From contig DAAJ01000092.1 in the NCBI GenBank assembly GCA_001701115.1, positions 11,509 to 33,789 of the forward strand: DNA of 22,281 nt, in the 5' to 3' direction. The notes under the pieces are model-generated. The model worked only from the letters and a program-made list of their open reading frames with translations. It made no database searches and was not told the DNA's origin. Within the stretch, counting starts at the first letter, position 1. Each line of letters begins with the position of its first letter. Shown piece after piece: positions 7,314 to 15,856 of the stretch. Source of the stretch: Bacteroidales bacterium GP2. Lineage in GTDB: Bacteria > Bacteroidota > Bacteroidia > Bacteroidales > Muribaculaceae. A program made the position numbers and the translations under genes.

Positions 7314-9362
7314 TTATTCTTTGCTCCGGCGGTCGACCCATTCGCACTCCATACGGTAGAAATCCGGGGCGGGAGCACCATGCAGTTCGCTGTCAAAGAA
7401 TGCTTTCCAGCGTTCATAGTACAGCTCCCGCAGTATTCCGCCCCATTCCCTGTGCGAATAGTCATGCAATCCTCCGCGGTTCGCAGCCACGCTGTCGCCC
7501 CATACAGTTATCTGCATCGCCGCATTGCGCCTGTAAAGCTCGCGTGCCTCCTTGTCATCACCGGCAAGGTTGCCCGCGGCATCAAGCCATGTGTCAACGC
7601 GGGTTTCGGGTCTAAGGCTCAGAAGTGAATCCTGCTGTAGCATAAGCGCCAGAAATTCATTGCTCAACGCGGCAAGGGAATCTGTCTCGCCCGCTTCCTT
7701 CAGCGAAGCCATTTTACGCAGAAGCCTGTTGCCCCGGTCTGCATTTGCCTGACGGCGCACATCTATCATGTCGTATTCGTAGTTTGAGTTGCCTGAATAT
7801 TTTTCAAGCAAAGATGCGGCTTTTGCTGTGCTGTCCGCATCATAAAAAAGCAATGATGAGCCCCATGTTGAGGCGCTTCTCGCATCCCAGCGCGGACGTG
7901 CGCAAAACAGCGACTCCACAGTTCCTTCTCCACGGTAATCCACCGGAGCATTATATACAGTTGAGTAAAGCGCATGCCACGCATCCTTTATCCCCGCAGG
8001 AATGGAATCTAATCCATAGCGCGCACGCTCGTACCCGTCAAGCCACTCCTCCGCTTTAAATTCATCGCGCCAAGGGAGCTCATACACAAGTTCAAACATC
8101 ACCGGATTATTCTCTATTCCCTCCGGAGTTGAACCCACTCCGGTAAGGGTCTTGCCATATTCGCTGCCAAGAGCTTCATAATATCCGTCAACAAGGCTGT
8201 CCATTCTGCCATGCAGCCCAACATTACCGCCAAAATTCAACAGCATGCAGTAAACCCAGTCATGCTTGCCGTAGCCCCCGTTGCGCTTCCATTTTGGGAT
8301 TTTTTCGCTATAAAGGTCCAGCACAACAAGCTCCCCGGCATCAAGGGTATCGGTCATTGCAGGCATCGGATTGCGCTGCCAGCTCTGAATCACCCATTTC
8401 GCTTCCGGATTGGCACGCTTCATAGCACCCATCAGCTTCGCGCCGGCTGCACCGAGGTCAACCCCTTGGGTGCTTCCGCCCTCATGGAACGGATCCATGC
8501 TGTAATAAGGCGAGGTGCCATAAACTTTCGCAAGTTCCTCATAATAAAGATCTGCTATGCTGTCAAAATGCTCATCTGATGGGGAGAGGAAAGCCGGACG
8601 CGGGAACCCGCACCACAGCCCCGGGTCATCTACCTTGTATCCCAACTTGTCCCCGATATTCCTCGGCACCATTCCTGCATATCCGGGAAGCACCGGAGCG
8701 ATACCGAGCGACTGCATTCGCCCGACTATCTTCTTCTGCAATTCCTCCTGGCTATCATACCACTGTGCGGGTAGAGGTCCGCCCCATCCTTCAAGATTGT
8801 TCATCTGCCACCAGGCAAAATATCCCGGACCGCTTATGAATTCGCCAATCTCCTTGTCGCTATAGCCGAGGCGACGCAGCAGGTTGCGCCAAACAGTTTC
8901 TATTCCGGTAAGGCTCAGAGGCATATTTATGCCGTGGAGCGCCATCCAGTCTATCTCTTTCATCCACCGCTCCTCGTCCCAAAAAGCCATAGAGTAGGAA
9001 AAAGTGCAGTAGTTAAGATAATACCTGCGGCTGACCTTTGCCTCCCTGCGGATTGCATTTTCCGGCAAAGGCAACACATCCGGCAGTTTTTGGGTGAGGT
9101 TATTCCATGAAATATGTATCCCGGCAACATATTTAAGGTACCAGTTCAATCCGGTTGCAAGGCTCACCGGATTATTACCTTCAATAAGCACTTTGGAGCC
9201 GTCAGCACTTATTTCAAAGAAATCCTTGTCTGCCGGCACCTCCTTAAATACAATCCTTCCTGCCGATGTTCCCTCTGTTACCCTGTATGCAAGGCTGTCA
9301 ATAGGCGAAGCAACTGCGCGGACACACCAAACGGTGAAAAATATAAGCAAAAAATGTTTCAT
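7314..9362 (-). CDS. Alpha-N-acetylglucosaminidase, GH89 (NAGLU-like)
   Basis: 682 residues with a signal peptide (about 1-19). It shows the GH89 order: a small N-terminal alpha/beta domain (about 20-105), then a catalytic barrel with SRRYYLNYCTFSYSMAFWDE, WMALHGINMPLSLTGIETVW, GYFAWWQMNNLEGWGGPLP and MDPFHEGGST, then a helical C-terminal domain. Glu294 in DPFHEGG and a Glu in FELVYELPW (424-428) align with the catalytic pair of human NAGLU (E316 and E446, from memory). It removes terminal alpha-linked GlcNAc, as found on gastric mucin and heparan-type glycans, in the periplasm or outside the cell. The neighbours do not form a polysaccharide utilisation locus. Promoter evidence is weak (TAATTTAG at 9378-9385). 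Confidence 0.9.
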   Translation of the reverse strand: MKHFLLIFFTVWCVRAVASPIDSLAYRVTEGTSAGRIVFKEVPADKDFFEISADGSKVLIEGNNPVSLATGLNWYLKYVAGIHISWNNLTQKLPDVLPLPENAIRREAKVSRRYYLNYCTFSYSMAFWDEERWMKEIDWMALHGINMPLSLTGIETVWRNLLRRLGYSDKEIGEFISGPGYFAWWQMNNLEGWGGPLPAQWYDSQEELQKKIVGRMQSLGIAPVLPGYAGMVPRNIGDKLGYKVDDPGLWCGFPRPAFLSPSDEHFDSIADLYYEELAKVYGTSPYYSMDPFHEGGSTQGVDLGAAGAKLMGAMKRANPEAKWVIQSWQRNPMPAMTDTLDAGELVVLDLYSEKIPKWKRNGGYGKHDWVYCMLLNFGGNVGLHGRMDSLVDGYYEALGSEYGKTLTGVGSTPEGIENNPVMFELVYELPWRDEFKAEEWLDGYERARYGLDSIPAGIKDAWHALYSTVYNAPVDYRGEGTVESLFCARPRWDARSASTWGSSLLFYDADSTAKAASLLEKYSGNSNYEYDMIDVRRQANADRGNRLLRKMASLKEAGETDSLAALSNEFLALMLQQDSLLSLRPETRVDTWLDAAGNLAGDDKEARELYRRNAAMQITVWGDSVAANRGGLHDYSHREWGGILRELYYERWKAFFDSELHGAPAPDFYRMECEWVDRRSKE

Positions 9363-9463
9363 GATTCCGATTTTGGGCTAAATTACTAAAATTCTTTAAA
9401 TTTTCGATGCTGATGTAACATTATTCTCAAAAATCGCGTCTAATGAATAAAACCAATTGAATC

Positions 9464-10141
9464 ATGAAAAGAACATTGCTTGCTCTTCTCCTCATCTCCT
9501 CAGCGGCAGCACTCTTTGCCGCACAGCCTCGACTTGTAAAATACAATGTTGCGGCAAAATCAGTCACCTCCATCGAAACTTCGGAGGCAATCAGCGTTGA
9601 ATACACGCAGGGAACCACAACCTCTGTCACTGTCGTAACCCCGGAGGACCTAAAGGACAAACTCAACATCAAGGTTACAAACGGAAAACTTACTGCGTCT
9701 TTCAAAAATTCAGTCCGCAGGAAACAGAAAAACCAGATTCAGGTAAAGGTGCTTGTAACAGCTCCGGTAGTGATTGATTTTGAAGCGTCATCAGCCGGTT
9801 CCATCAAAATCAATGGCGACCTTTCTTTGCCCGGCAGGAATGTTGACATAGAGGTGTCAAGCGCGGCATCTTTTTCCGCCCAGTCAATCAAATGCTCCGA
9901 CCTTGACATCGAGGTATCTTCCGCAGCATCAGCAAAGATTTCAGCATGCAAGGTAAACCAGCTGGAAGTTGAGGCGTCATCCGCAGCATCCCTCTCAATA
10001 GCAGGAGTAGATGCGATAAACATCAAGGGAGAGGCTTCTTCCGCCGCAAAACTCACCCTTGCAGGCAAATGCATGAAAGCAGCCTTGTCAAGAAGTTCTG
10101 CAGGGCGCCTGAACACATCCAATCTCACCATAGGCAGATAA
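9464..10141 (+). CDS. Head-GIN domain protein (DUF2807) with beta-helix repeats
   Basis: 225 residues with a signal peptide ending about residue 19-20. The rest fits the head-GIN/DUF2807 family of Bacteroidetes, often labelled putative auto-transporter adhesins without proof. A motif of acidic residue, A/V, SSAAS recurs at residues 130, 150, 170 and 190, with a degenerate copy at 210 (RSSAGR) and one at 107 (EASSAGS). A 20-residue period is what one turn of a right-handed beta-helix would need. It is probably exported and located at the outer envelope; the function is unknown. It is transcribed away from the GH89 gene and is followed by a strong terminator. The 101-base upstream gap (9363-9463) shows only weak promoter-like sequence. 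Confidence 0.8.
   Translation: MKRTLLALLLISSAAALFAAQPRLVKYNVAAKSVTSIETSEAISVEYTQGTTTSVTVVTPEDLKDKLNIKVTNGKLTASFKNSVRRKQKNQIQVKVLVTAPVVIDFEASSAGSIKINGDLSLPGRNVDIEVSSAASFSAQSIKCSDLDIEVSSAASAKISACKVNQLEVEASSAASLSIAGVDAINIKGEASSAAKLTLAGKCMKAALSRSSAGRLNTSNLTIGR
9782..10108 (+). repeat. Six 60-base-class coding repeats (SSAAS motif)
   Basis: The codons for the E(A/V)SSAAS motif recur every 60 bases from 9851 through 10091, with a first copy 69 bases earlier at 9782. The DNA has diverged (tcaagcgcggca, tcttccgcagca and tcatccgcagca), so the repeat is kept at the protein level. Confidence 0.75.
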
Positions 10142-10174
10142 TTACTACATAACTTTTTCATACTCAATACAAGA

Positions 10175-10207
10175 GCAGCGACGCGGGGACGCATCGCTGC
10201 TTTTTTT
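10175..10207 (+). terminator. Intrinsic terminator of the head-GIN gene
   Basis: GCAGCGA-C-GCG pairs with CGC-A-TCGCTGC around a GGGA loop (10175-10200), followed by seven T (10201-10207). The last T is also the final base of the convergent AraC gene's stop codon. Confidence 0.9.
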
Positions 10208-11109
10208 CAATTCCTTAATGTCTGCCGGAAAGCACTCGGGCTCAGCCCTGTGACCCGCTTGAACAACCGGGTGAAATGCTGCGGGTACTGGAAGCCTAAA
10301 TCGTATGCAATGAGTGAAATGTCATCTGTGCCCGTTGCAAGGAGTTGTTTTGCAACATTGACAATGTGCTTGGATATAAGTTCCTGCGCCGTTACTCCTG
10401 TTTCCTTTTTTATAAGGTCGCCGAAATATCCCGCACTCAGGCAAGCCTTGTCGGCAAAATGCGCCACAGTAGGTAGCCCGTCACGGTTTTCACCATCAGA
10501 AAAATAATCCTGCAATGCCCTCTCAAACTCTGCAACGACTCCGCTGTTCGCTTTATGGCGTGTAATAAATTGCCTGTCGTAAAAACGAAAGATATACTCG
10601 AGCATCAGCTGGATATTGGCGCTCAGCAAATCAGCCGAATGGCGGTCGATAGGACGCTCAACCTCAGCACGGAGCTTATTGTAGCAGTCTATGAACAACG
10701 CTTTTTCCTGCTCAGACAAGTGGAGCGCTTCCATCTGGGAGTAATCGAAAAAGCTGTATTTCCTTATCTTGTCGGCAAGCGGGGTGCCAAACATTATGTC
10801 GGCATGAAACAGCACGCCGAGCACATCTGGCTGAAATTCCACCTTGTCGCCTATTACCTCCACTTTTTGACCGGGAGAAAAAGACACCACAGATCCTTCC
10901 TGGTAATCATAAACCTGCCTGCCGTATTTTACAACGCACTGCGTACCTTTCTTAAGGAACAATGCGTACATATTCCTGTAGTCATACAGTCCGTTAGGCA
11001 CAGGGTTCTTTGCCTCTTTCAGGTCAACCGCAGCGACAAGCGGGTGATATGTCGTGAGCCCGTACAATTTGTTGTACGCATCCACACTGTCAATTATATA
11101 ATGGTTCAT
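10207..11109 (-). CDS. AraC family transcriptional regulator
   Basis: 300 residues, predicted cytoplasmic. An N-terminal cupin-like sensing domain (about 30-140, with GTQCVVKYGRQVYDYQEGSV) precedes the two-helix-turn-helix AraC domain (about 200-298). The first helix-turn-helix region carries VAHFADKACLSAGYFGDLIK. The second carries ISLIAYDLGFQYPQHFTRLF and ends in the family signature KRVTGLSPSAFRQ. The ligand and targets are unknown. No partner gene of the usual kind (oxidoreductase or efflux) is adjacent. The -7-like TATTTTTG at 11114-11121 ends only four bases before the ATG, so the message may be nearly leaderless. Confidence 0.9.
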   Translation of the reverse strand: MNHYIIDSVDAYNKLYGLTTYHPLVAAVDLKEAKNPVPNGLYDYRNMYALFLKKGTQCVVKYGRQVYDYQEGSVVSFSPGQKVEVIGDKVEFQPDVLGVLFHADIMFGTPLADKIRKYSFFDYSQMEALHLSEQEKALFIDCYNKLRAEVERPIDRHSADLLSANIQLMLEYIFRFYDRQFITRHKANSGVVAEFERALQDYFSDGENRDGLPTVAHFADKACLSAGYFGDLIKKETGVTAQELISKHIVNVAKQLLATGTDDISLIAYDLGFQYPQHFTRLFKRVTGLSPSAFRQTLRN

Positions 11110-11113
11110 GCCG

Positions 11114-11121
11114 CAAAAATA
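11114..11121 (-). promoter_or_regulatory. Possible -7 element just before the AraC start codon
   Basis: TATTTTTG fits TAnnTTTG, but no TTTG lies 19-21 bases upstream. Its position would leave almost no 5' leader. The 74-base gap to the end of the GH3 gene shows no terminator. Confidence 0.3.
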
Positions 11122-11183
11122 GCTTTTACCGGTGAATTACCCTTCTGACCCTGCAAAAATGGTAAGATTTGCCAAAGAACAGG

Positions 11184-14174
11184 TTAGTGCATCGTTGAGT
11201 AGACGGCGCGAAGCATCTCCCCGCGAGGATTGGCGCTTGAAAACGCGCTGTTGTTTCGTGACGGGTTTACCCGATTGCTGAGAAACACAAAAATGATTTT
11301 TTCCTGAGGATCAATCCAAAAACAGGTGCCTGTAAAACCGGTATGCCCGTAAGTGTCAGCATCGGTTCCACTGCCATCAAGGCTCCTGAGCCCGCAAGCA
11401 AGATCAAATGCAAGCGCCCTGCGCCCGCTGTTGCCACGGCTTGTTGTGAAAAGTCTTATTGTTTCCGGAGTCAACACTTGCTCCGGTCCGTATGAACCGC
11501 CTTGCAGAAGCATCTGGGAGTACTTGGCAATATCTCCCGCAGTAGAGAACAGTCCAGCGTTGCCCTGCACTCCCCCGCTGAAAGCAGCAAGTTCGTCATG
11601 CACATATCCCCTAATTGTTTGGTTGCGCAGGAAACCGTCATACTCTGTCGGCGCAATAGCAGCGGCATCATGGCTTTCCAACGGGCGGAAACAGGTATTG
11701 TAAGCACCTATAGGAGCAAAAATCTCAGTATCAACCCACTGGTCATGGTCTACTCCGGTAAGGTTCTCTTCCATCTCCCTGAGCAGGCAAAAATTCAGGC
11801 AACTGTAAAGATATTTTTTTGACGGTCTCAACTTCGCCTTATAAATCCGGTTCATGATAGTGTCGCGTGTATCCAAGCCGACATACATGCCTTTTGCCAT
11901 CTCTATGTCATGTTTTTCGCTGGGAGTTGCCGAAAGGATATCGGTGCGCTTCCTTGCTGAAGAATGAGCATAAACACCGGGAGCAACTTTTACAGTATAA
12001 GGCGCACGCGCCCGGTTGCTTGTCAATGCGCCGGAGTAGGTCGACTCATCCATCATCACCTTGTTCATGTTCAAGGTAGCCGGCATGCCGCTCTCGTGGT
12101 ACAGAAGCTGGCTGACAGTGATATTCTCCTTATCAGTGCCTTTCAGACCCGGCACATATTTTGAAACCTTGTCATTGAGCTTGAACAGACCTTCATCATA
12201 CGCAGCCATTATTCCTGCCGCGGTTGCAGTAGCTTTTGTCATCGATGCAATGTCATAAAGGGTATTGCCGGTAACACTCGCTGTGCCTCCGCGTTCCAGT
12301 TTGCCATAACTTTTTTCAAGGACGACCTCACCGTTCCTTGCAACCAACACCTGGCATCCGGGAAACGCTCCTGCGGCAAGGCAAGCGGATGCTATTGAAT
12401 CAATCCTCCTCTCCAGCTCGGATCCAAAACCTGCCGCTATGGGAGTAGCATAACCCAGACGGCTCTTTTCTATGCTCAGCCCGTCACCCTCATGCGCAAC
12501 ACCATTTACATTCACCGGGAAACGCCCTGTAACCTTTATTCCTCCGAAAATAGCCTGCGCGGCTGCTTTTCGCAGTGCCGGAGTGTCATCGTATGCCGCG
12601 ACAAAAGCACCCACTTTCGCTATTCCGGTTTTCAAAGCCGACATTTTATAGGGATTCACAAATATGACCCCTATAGACGCTTTTAAAGAAGCAAGTGAAG
12701 AGAATGCCTGTGCCGCCCAGGCAGAGTTGGAGAACACACCTATAATAACAAGGTCGGCATTGGAAATTTCGGTGAGTTGCGCCTGCGTAGGTCCGCCCTG
12801 GGCTATCGAGTACTCGCTCACCTTTGCGTATTTGCTACAATATGTTGCAAATTCATTTGATTTCGGCGCACCTATGCTCACAACCGCAATCTCCCTTTTG
12901 CTAAGCTCGCCGATAGGAATAAGGTTGCCGTTATCACGCACTATGGTTATGCACCCTTGTGCCAGCCTCTCATTCACCGCATCGGCATTTGCGGAATTAA
13001 CCCTCTTGGCAACACCCTGAGCGGAATTATGCGGTTTGTGCGACAAACCAAGCTGATATTTGGCAATCAACATTTTGCGGCAGCTCTCGTCTACGCGGCT
13101 TTCAGGAACAGTCCCGGATTTTACCGCTGCGACAACGGCATCAATGTCGGTATAAGGCGCTCCGCTTCCAAGCAGCACGTCCGCACCGGCTTTTAGCGCC
13201 GCAACGCAATTGTTTTCTCCCGCTTTTGCCACAGCGCCTTTCATCGCAAGGGCATCTGTAAATACCAGACCCTCAAAGCCCATCTGCTTTTTAAGCAAGT
13301 CAGTGGTTATCTTGGGAGAAAGCGATGCCGGAGTACCTGAGGCATCAAGCGAAGGCACCTTAAGGTGACCTACCATAATGCCTCCATTGCCCTGGTTTAT
13401 AAACTCGCGGAATGGCACCAAGTCAACGCTCTGGAGAGTTTCAGCAGTGTGGTCTACAGTTGGAAGCGCCTTATGGCTGTCAACAGAGGTGTCACCATGC
13501 CCGGGAAAATGCTTGCCAACCGCAAGCACCCCACCATCTTCCAGCCCGCGTGAATATGCGGCACCAAGAGCCGCGACCCTCTGGGGATTTTCGCCGAATG
13601 AACGGTAACCGATAACTGGATTTGCCGGATTTGAGTTGACATCAAGCACGGGAGCGAAATTCACAGCAATGCCAACCTCGCGGCATTCCCTCGCTACCTC
13701 CTTGCCGTAATCATACAGAAGCTGCGGGTCGGATATCGCGCCAAGCCCCATGCTGTAAGGGAAACGGGGAGCATCGGTCAAGCGCATCGCAAGCCCCCAT
13801 TCACCGTCAAGGGTAACCATTAACGGAATCTTTGCCGCTGCCTGCGCCTCATTTATCAATGACGCATATCCTGCCACTGTTCCCTTGCCAAGCAGGAAAC
13901 CTCCGACATCCCCTGTAGTAACCATTTTCTTTAACGCGGCATGCCCTGCCGGATTATCGAACACGTCAAGGCGAGGCACAAACAATTGCCCTACCTTCTG
14001 GCGCAAACTCATGGTTGCAATAACTGAATCAGCCCATTCCGCAGCGGCTTTGCCCCCTACAAGAGAAGGCTTTTTGCGCCCTGCTATATCTGGGGTATAC
14101 GCAGGGGCTATGAATGCGGGCGCACTCAGGAAAAGTATTACTATTATTGATGAAAATATTTTCTTAAACTGCAT
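11184..14174 (-). CDS. NagZ-like GH3 beta-N-acetylhexosaminidase fused to a class-C beta-lactamase-like serine hydrolase
   Basis: 996 residues: signal peptide (1-25), GH3 catalytic barrel (about 45-375), a second GH3-associated alpha/beta domain (about 405-555) and a beta-lactamase/transpeptidase-fold serine hydrolase (about 585-990). The NagZ loop KHFPGHGDTSVDSH (221-234) supplies the Asp-His dyad and D307 in VFTDALAM is the expected nucleophile. The hydrolase has SMTK (644-647) as the SxxK motif and HTG (944-946). The second motif reads YSC (790-792) rather than YxN or YSD. The GH3 half should cleave GlcNAc-MurNAc-type linkages in the periplasm, and the other half could be an esterase or peptidase. 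This fusion is known in Bacteroidetes. It follows the phosphoesterase gene by 7 bases, so they share a transcript. Confidence 0.9.
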   Translation of the reverse strand: MQFKKIFSSIIVILFLSAPAFIAPAYTPDIAGRKKPSLVGGKAAAEWADSVIATMSLRQKVGQLFVPRLDVFDNPAGHAALKKMVTTGDVGGFLLGKGTVAGYASLINEAQAAAKIPLMVTLDGEWGLAMRLTDAPRFPYSMGLGAISDPQLLYDYGKEVARECREVGIAVNFAPVLDVNSNPANPVIGYRSFGENPQRVAALGAAYSRGLEDGGVLAVGKHFPGHGDTSVDSHKALPTVDHTAETLQSVDLVPFREFINQGNGGIMVGHLKVPSLDASGTPASLSPKITTDLLKKQMGFEGLVFTDALAMKGAVAKAGENNCVAALKAGADVLLGSGAPYTDIDAVVAAVKSGTVPESRVDESCRKMLIAKYQLGLSHKPHNSAQGVAKRVNSANADAVNERLAQGCITIVRDNGNLIPIGELSKREIAVVSIGAPKSNEFATYCSKYAKVSEYSIAQGGPTQAQLTEISNADLVIIGVFSNSAWAAQAFSSLASLKASIGVIFVNPYKMSALKTGIAKVGAFVAAYDDTPALRKAAAQAIFGGIKVTGRFPVNVNGVAHEGDGLSIEKSRLGYATPIAAGFGSELERRIDSIASACLAAGAFPGCQVLVARNGEVVLEKSYGKLERGGTASVTGNTLYDIASMTKATATAAGIMAAYDEGLFKLNDKVSKYVPGLKGTDKENITVSQLLYHESGMPATLNMNKVMMDESTYSGALTSNRARAPYTVKVAPGVYAHSSARKRTDILSATPSEKHDIEMAKGMYVGLDTRDTIMNRIYKAKLRPSKKYLYSCLNFCLLREMEENLTGVDHDQWVDTEIFAPIGAYNTCFRPLESHDAAAIAPTEYDGFLRNQTIRGYVHDELAAFSGGVQGNAGLFSTAGDIAKYSQMLLQGGSYGPEQVLTPETIRLFTTSRGNSGRRALAFDLACGLRSLDGSGTDADTYGHTGFTGTCFWIDPQEKIIFVFLSNRVNPSRNNSAFSSANPRGEMLRAVYSTMH

Positions 14175-14181
14175 AGTTGTT

Positions 14182-15687
14182 TTAGTGTTTCTGTACCATT
14201 CTCAATTTTGTATCCGCCTTGACTTTCTTACCTTTGAGAGGACCTTTGGCGATATAATCCATTATGTCATCGTAAAGAATCTTTTTGCTACGTGCAGTCT
14301 CCACCCCGTTTTTGAACGATTTCATGTAATCGCCGCCAGACGCAAGATAATCTATAGTAGCAATGCGGTAAATTTTTTCAGGGTCAATTTCTTTACCCCC
14401 TACAAGGATTTTGGTACACAGTAGTGTTTCTGGATCATACTCCGCGTATGCTCCGCTAATGCCATCGCCAAACCGTCCTGCCATTACATCAAAGCCATCC
14501 GCAAGATCCTTGCCTGAAATATCAATTACCACTACCCTGTTGTCAAAGGGCATCATCTGCATTATGATGCCACGGGTTATATCTCCCGCCGGGAGGTCGC
14601 AGCGGATTCCACCTTTGTTCATCACCGCAAGGTCTACCGGCACGCCATTTAGCCTGCTGCCGATATATCCCACCATGTCAGACACAAGGTTTACCAAACC
14701 GAAATCTGCCTTAATGATAGGTTCTGCCGTTTTCCCAATCTTTATGCCAAGGATTGAATCGACATCATGGCGGTAAGGCTCAAGGATTGCCGCAAAGTCC
14801 GGGTCTACATCTGCATCCAGGCGTGAGTTTACCGGTATCAGCCGATAACTTGGCTCCATGCTTCCAAGGTCGATAGTAATTTCACCGACATATCGCCCCA
14901 AAGAACCGGTCTGCGCAACAAGCACGCTGTCGCCAAGCGCGTTTGCAACCATCCATGACGGGCTATTTTCCGCTCCCGGCTCAATTTTTGTGTGGCTGTG
15001 CCCGCCAATAACGATATCAATATCTTCTGATGCCGCAACGAGGTCGAGGTCCACCGGCTTGTCGCCGGAAGCATAGCCTATATGCGTCACGGCGATTACC
15101 ATATCCACCCGGTCATTGTGCTTAAGGTGCCATGCTGTGGCATTTGCAGCCTTTATGCCGTTAATATACTTGACCCCTTTTGAATTTGCCGCTGAAATCA
15201 TGCCGTCCGGATTAAGATTTATGCCTATAAAAGCAATTTTCTTTCCTCCGTACTCCTTTATTATATATGGCGCAAAGAGAGAATCAAGCGCTGTTTCCCT
15301 CAAGTCATAGTTAGTTGACAACCACCGGGCACCGCTTTGGCTTACATAATTATTGAGCACATCCATGCCTGAATCAAATTCATGGTTGCCCAAAATCATA
15401 ATATCATAGCCTATGGCATTCATAAGCTTGCGCTCGACATCTCCATTGAACAGGGTATAATAAAGAGTACCCTGCACTGCATCGCCCGCATCAATGACAA
15501 GGACATTTTCGTTTGCGTTACGCACACTGTCAACAATTACCTTACGGCGCAGGATTCCACCTGTTCCGTCTTTCTGCGGATCTATCGCGCTGTGGGTATC
15601 GTTTGTATGAAGTATCACCAGATTATCCGCGGTGACCGGAAAAGACATTGCAGCGAGAACCGCCGCCATATATATTTTTTTCAGCAT
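14182..15687 (-). CDS. 5'-nucleotidase/UDP-sugar hydrolase-type metallophosphoesterase
   Basis: 501 residues with signal peptide MLKKIYMAAVLAAMSFPVTA. The metallophosphoesterase domain (about 22-270) shows the metal ligands in HTNDTH (27-32), DAGD (66-69), GNHEFD (100-105), H202 and GGHSH (228-232). The 5'-nucleotidase C-terminal domain (about 310-480) carries the MNKGGIRCDLPAG segment and YRIATIDYLASGGDYM. Family members hydrolyse nucleotides, UDP-sugars or 2',3'-cyclic nucleotides in the periplasm. Which substrate applies cannot be read here, so no symbol is given. It is the first gene of a unit with the GH3 fusion 7 bases downstream. Confidence 0.9.
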   Translation of the reverse strand: MLKKIYMAAVLAAMSFPVTADNLVILHTNDTHSAIDPQKDGTGGILRRKVIVDSVRNANENVLVIDAGDAVQGTLYYTLFNGDVERKLMNAIGYDIMILGNHEFDSGMDVLNNYVSQSGARWLSTNYDLRETALDSLFAPYIIKEYGGKKIAFIGINLNPDGMISAANSKGVKYINGIKAANATAWHLKHNDRVDMVIAVTHIGYASGDKPVDLDLVAASEDIDIVIGGHSHTKIEPGAENSPSWMVANALGDSVLVAQTGSLGRYVGEITIDLGSMEPSYRLIPVNSRLDADVDPDFAAILEPYRHDVDSILGIKIGKTAEPIIKADFGLVNLVSDMVGYIGSRLNGVPVDLAVMNKGGIRCDLPAGDITRGIIMQMMPFDNRVVVIDISGKDLADGFDVMAGRFGDGISGAYAEYDPETLLCTKILVGGKEIDPEKIYRIATIDYLASGGDYMKSFKNGVETARSKKILYDDIMDYIAKGPLKGKKVKADTKLRMVQKH

Positions 15688-15692
15688 TGCAG

Positions 15693-15725
15693 CAAAAATT
15701 GGTTTATGAGCACGAAATTAGCAAA
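15693..15725 (-). promoter_or_regulatory. Likely promoter of the phosphoesterase-GH3 unit
   Basis: On the minus strand TTTG (15722-15725) is followed after 21 bases by AATTTTTG (15693-15700), one base off TAnnTTTG. The -7 element ends five bases before the ATG, so the leader is very short. Confidence 0.4.
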
Positions 15726-15727
15726 AA

Positions 15728-15769
15728 AATCACTCCTCCGCAACAACTTACAACGCACCGGAGGTGATT
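15728..15769. repeat. Inverted repeat between divergent promoters
   Basis: AATCAC-TC-CTCCG (15728-15740) mirrors CGGAG-GTGATT (15759-15769): eleven paired positions with a two-base bulge and an 18-base loop. It lies between the divergent promoters of the phosphoesterase and the esterase lipoprotein. No T run follows on either side, so an operator is more likely than a terminator. Confidence 0.4.
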
Positions 15770-15820
15770 ATTGCCATGCTCAAACCGTGCAGCCATCATC
15801 TAATTATCTGCAAAAATCAC

Positions 15821-15828
15821 TATCTTTG
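15821..15828 (+). promoter_or_regulatory. -7 element of the esterase lipoprotein gene
   Basis: TATCTTTG matches TAnnTTTG and lies 28 bases before the ATG at 15857. The longer frame from 15764 would be split by this promoter. Confidence 0.6.
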
Positions 15829-15856
15829 CAAAACAATTCCCACAATATCATTTTAT

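Noticed and set aside
7238..7615. Plus-strand frame at the end of the outer membrane protein gene, running over the GH89 gene
   Set aside because: Cys/Arg/Pro-rich product typical of a shadow frame, overlapping two real genes.
10555..11148. 197-codon plus-strand frame opposite the AraC gene
   Set aside because: It lies wholly over a clear AraC regulator and its 5' region, and the product shows no domain pattern.
13885..14424. 179-codon plus-strand frame across the GH3/phosphoesterase junction
   Set aside because: Antisense to two well-supported exported enzymes; no promoter or coding signature.
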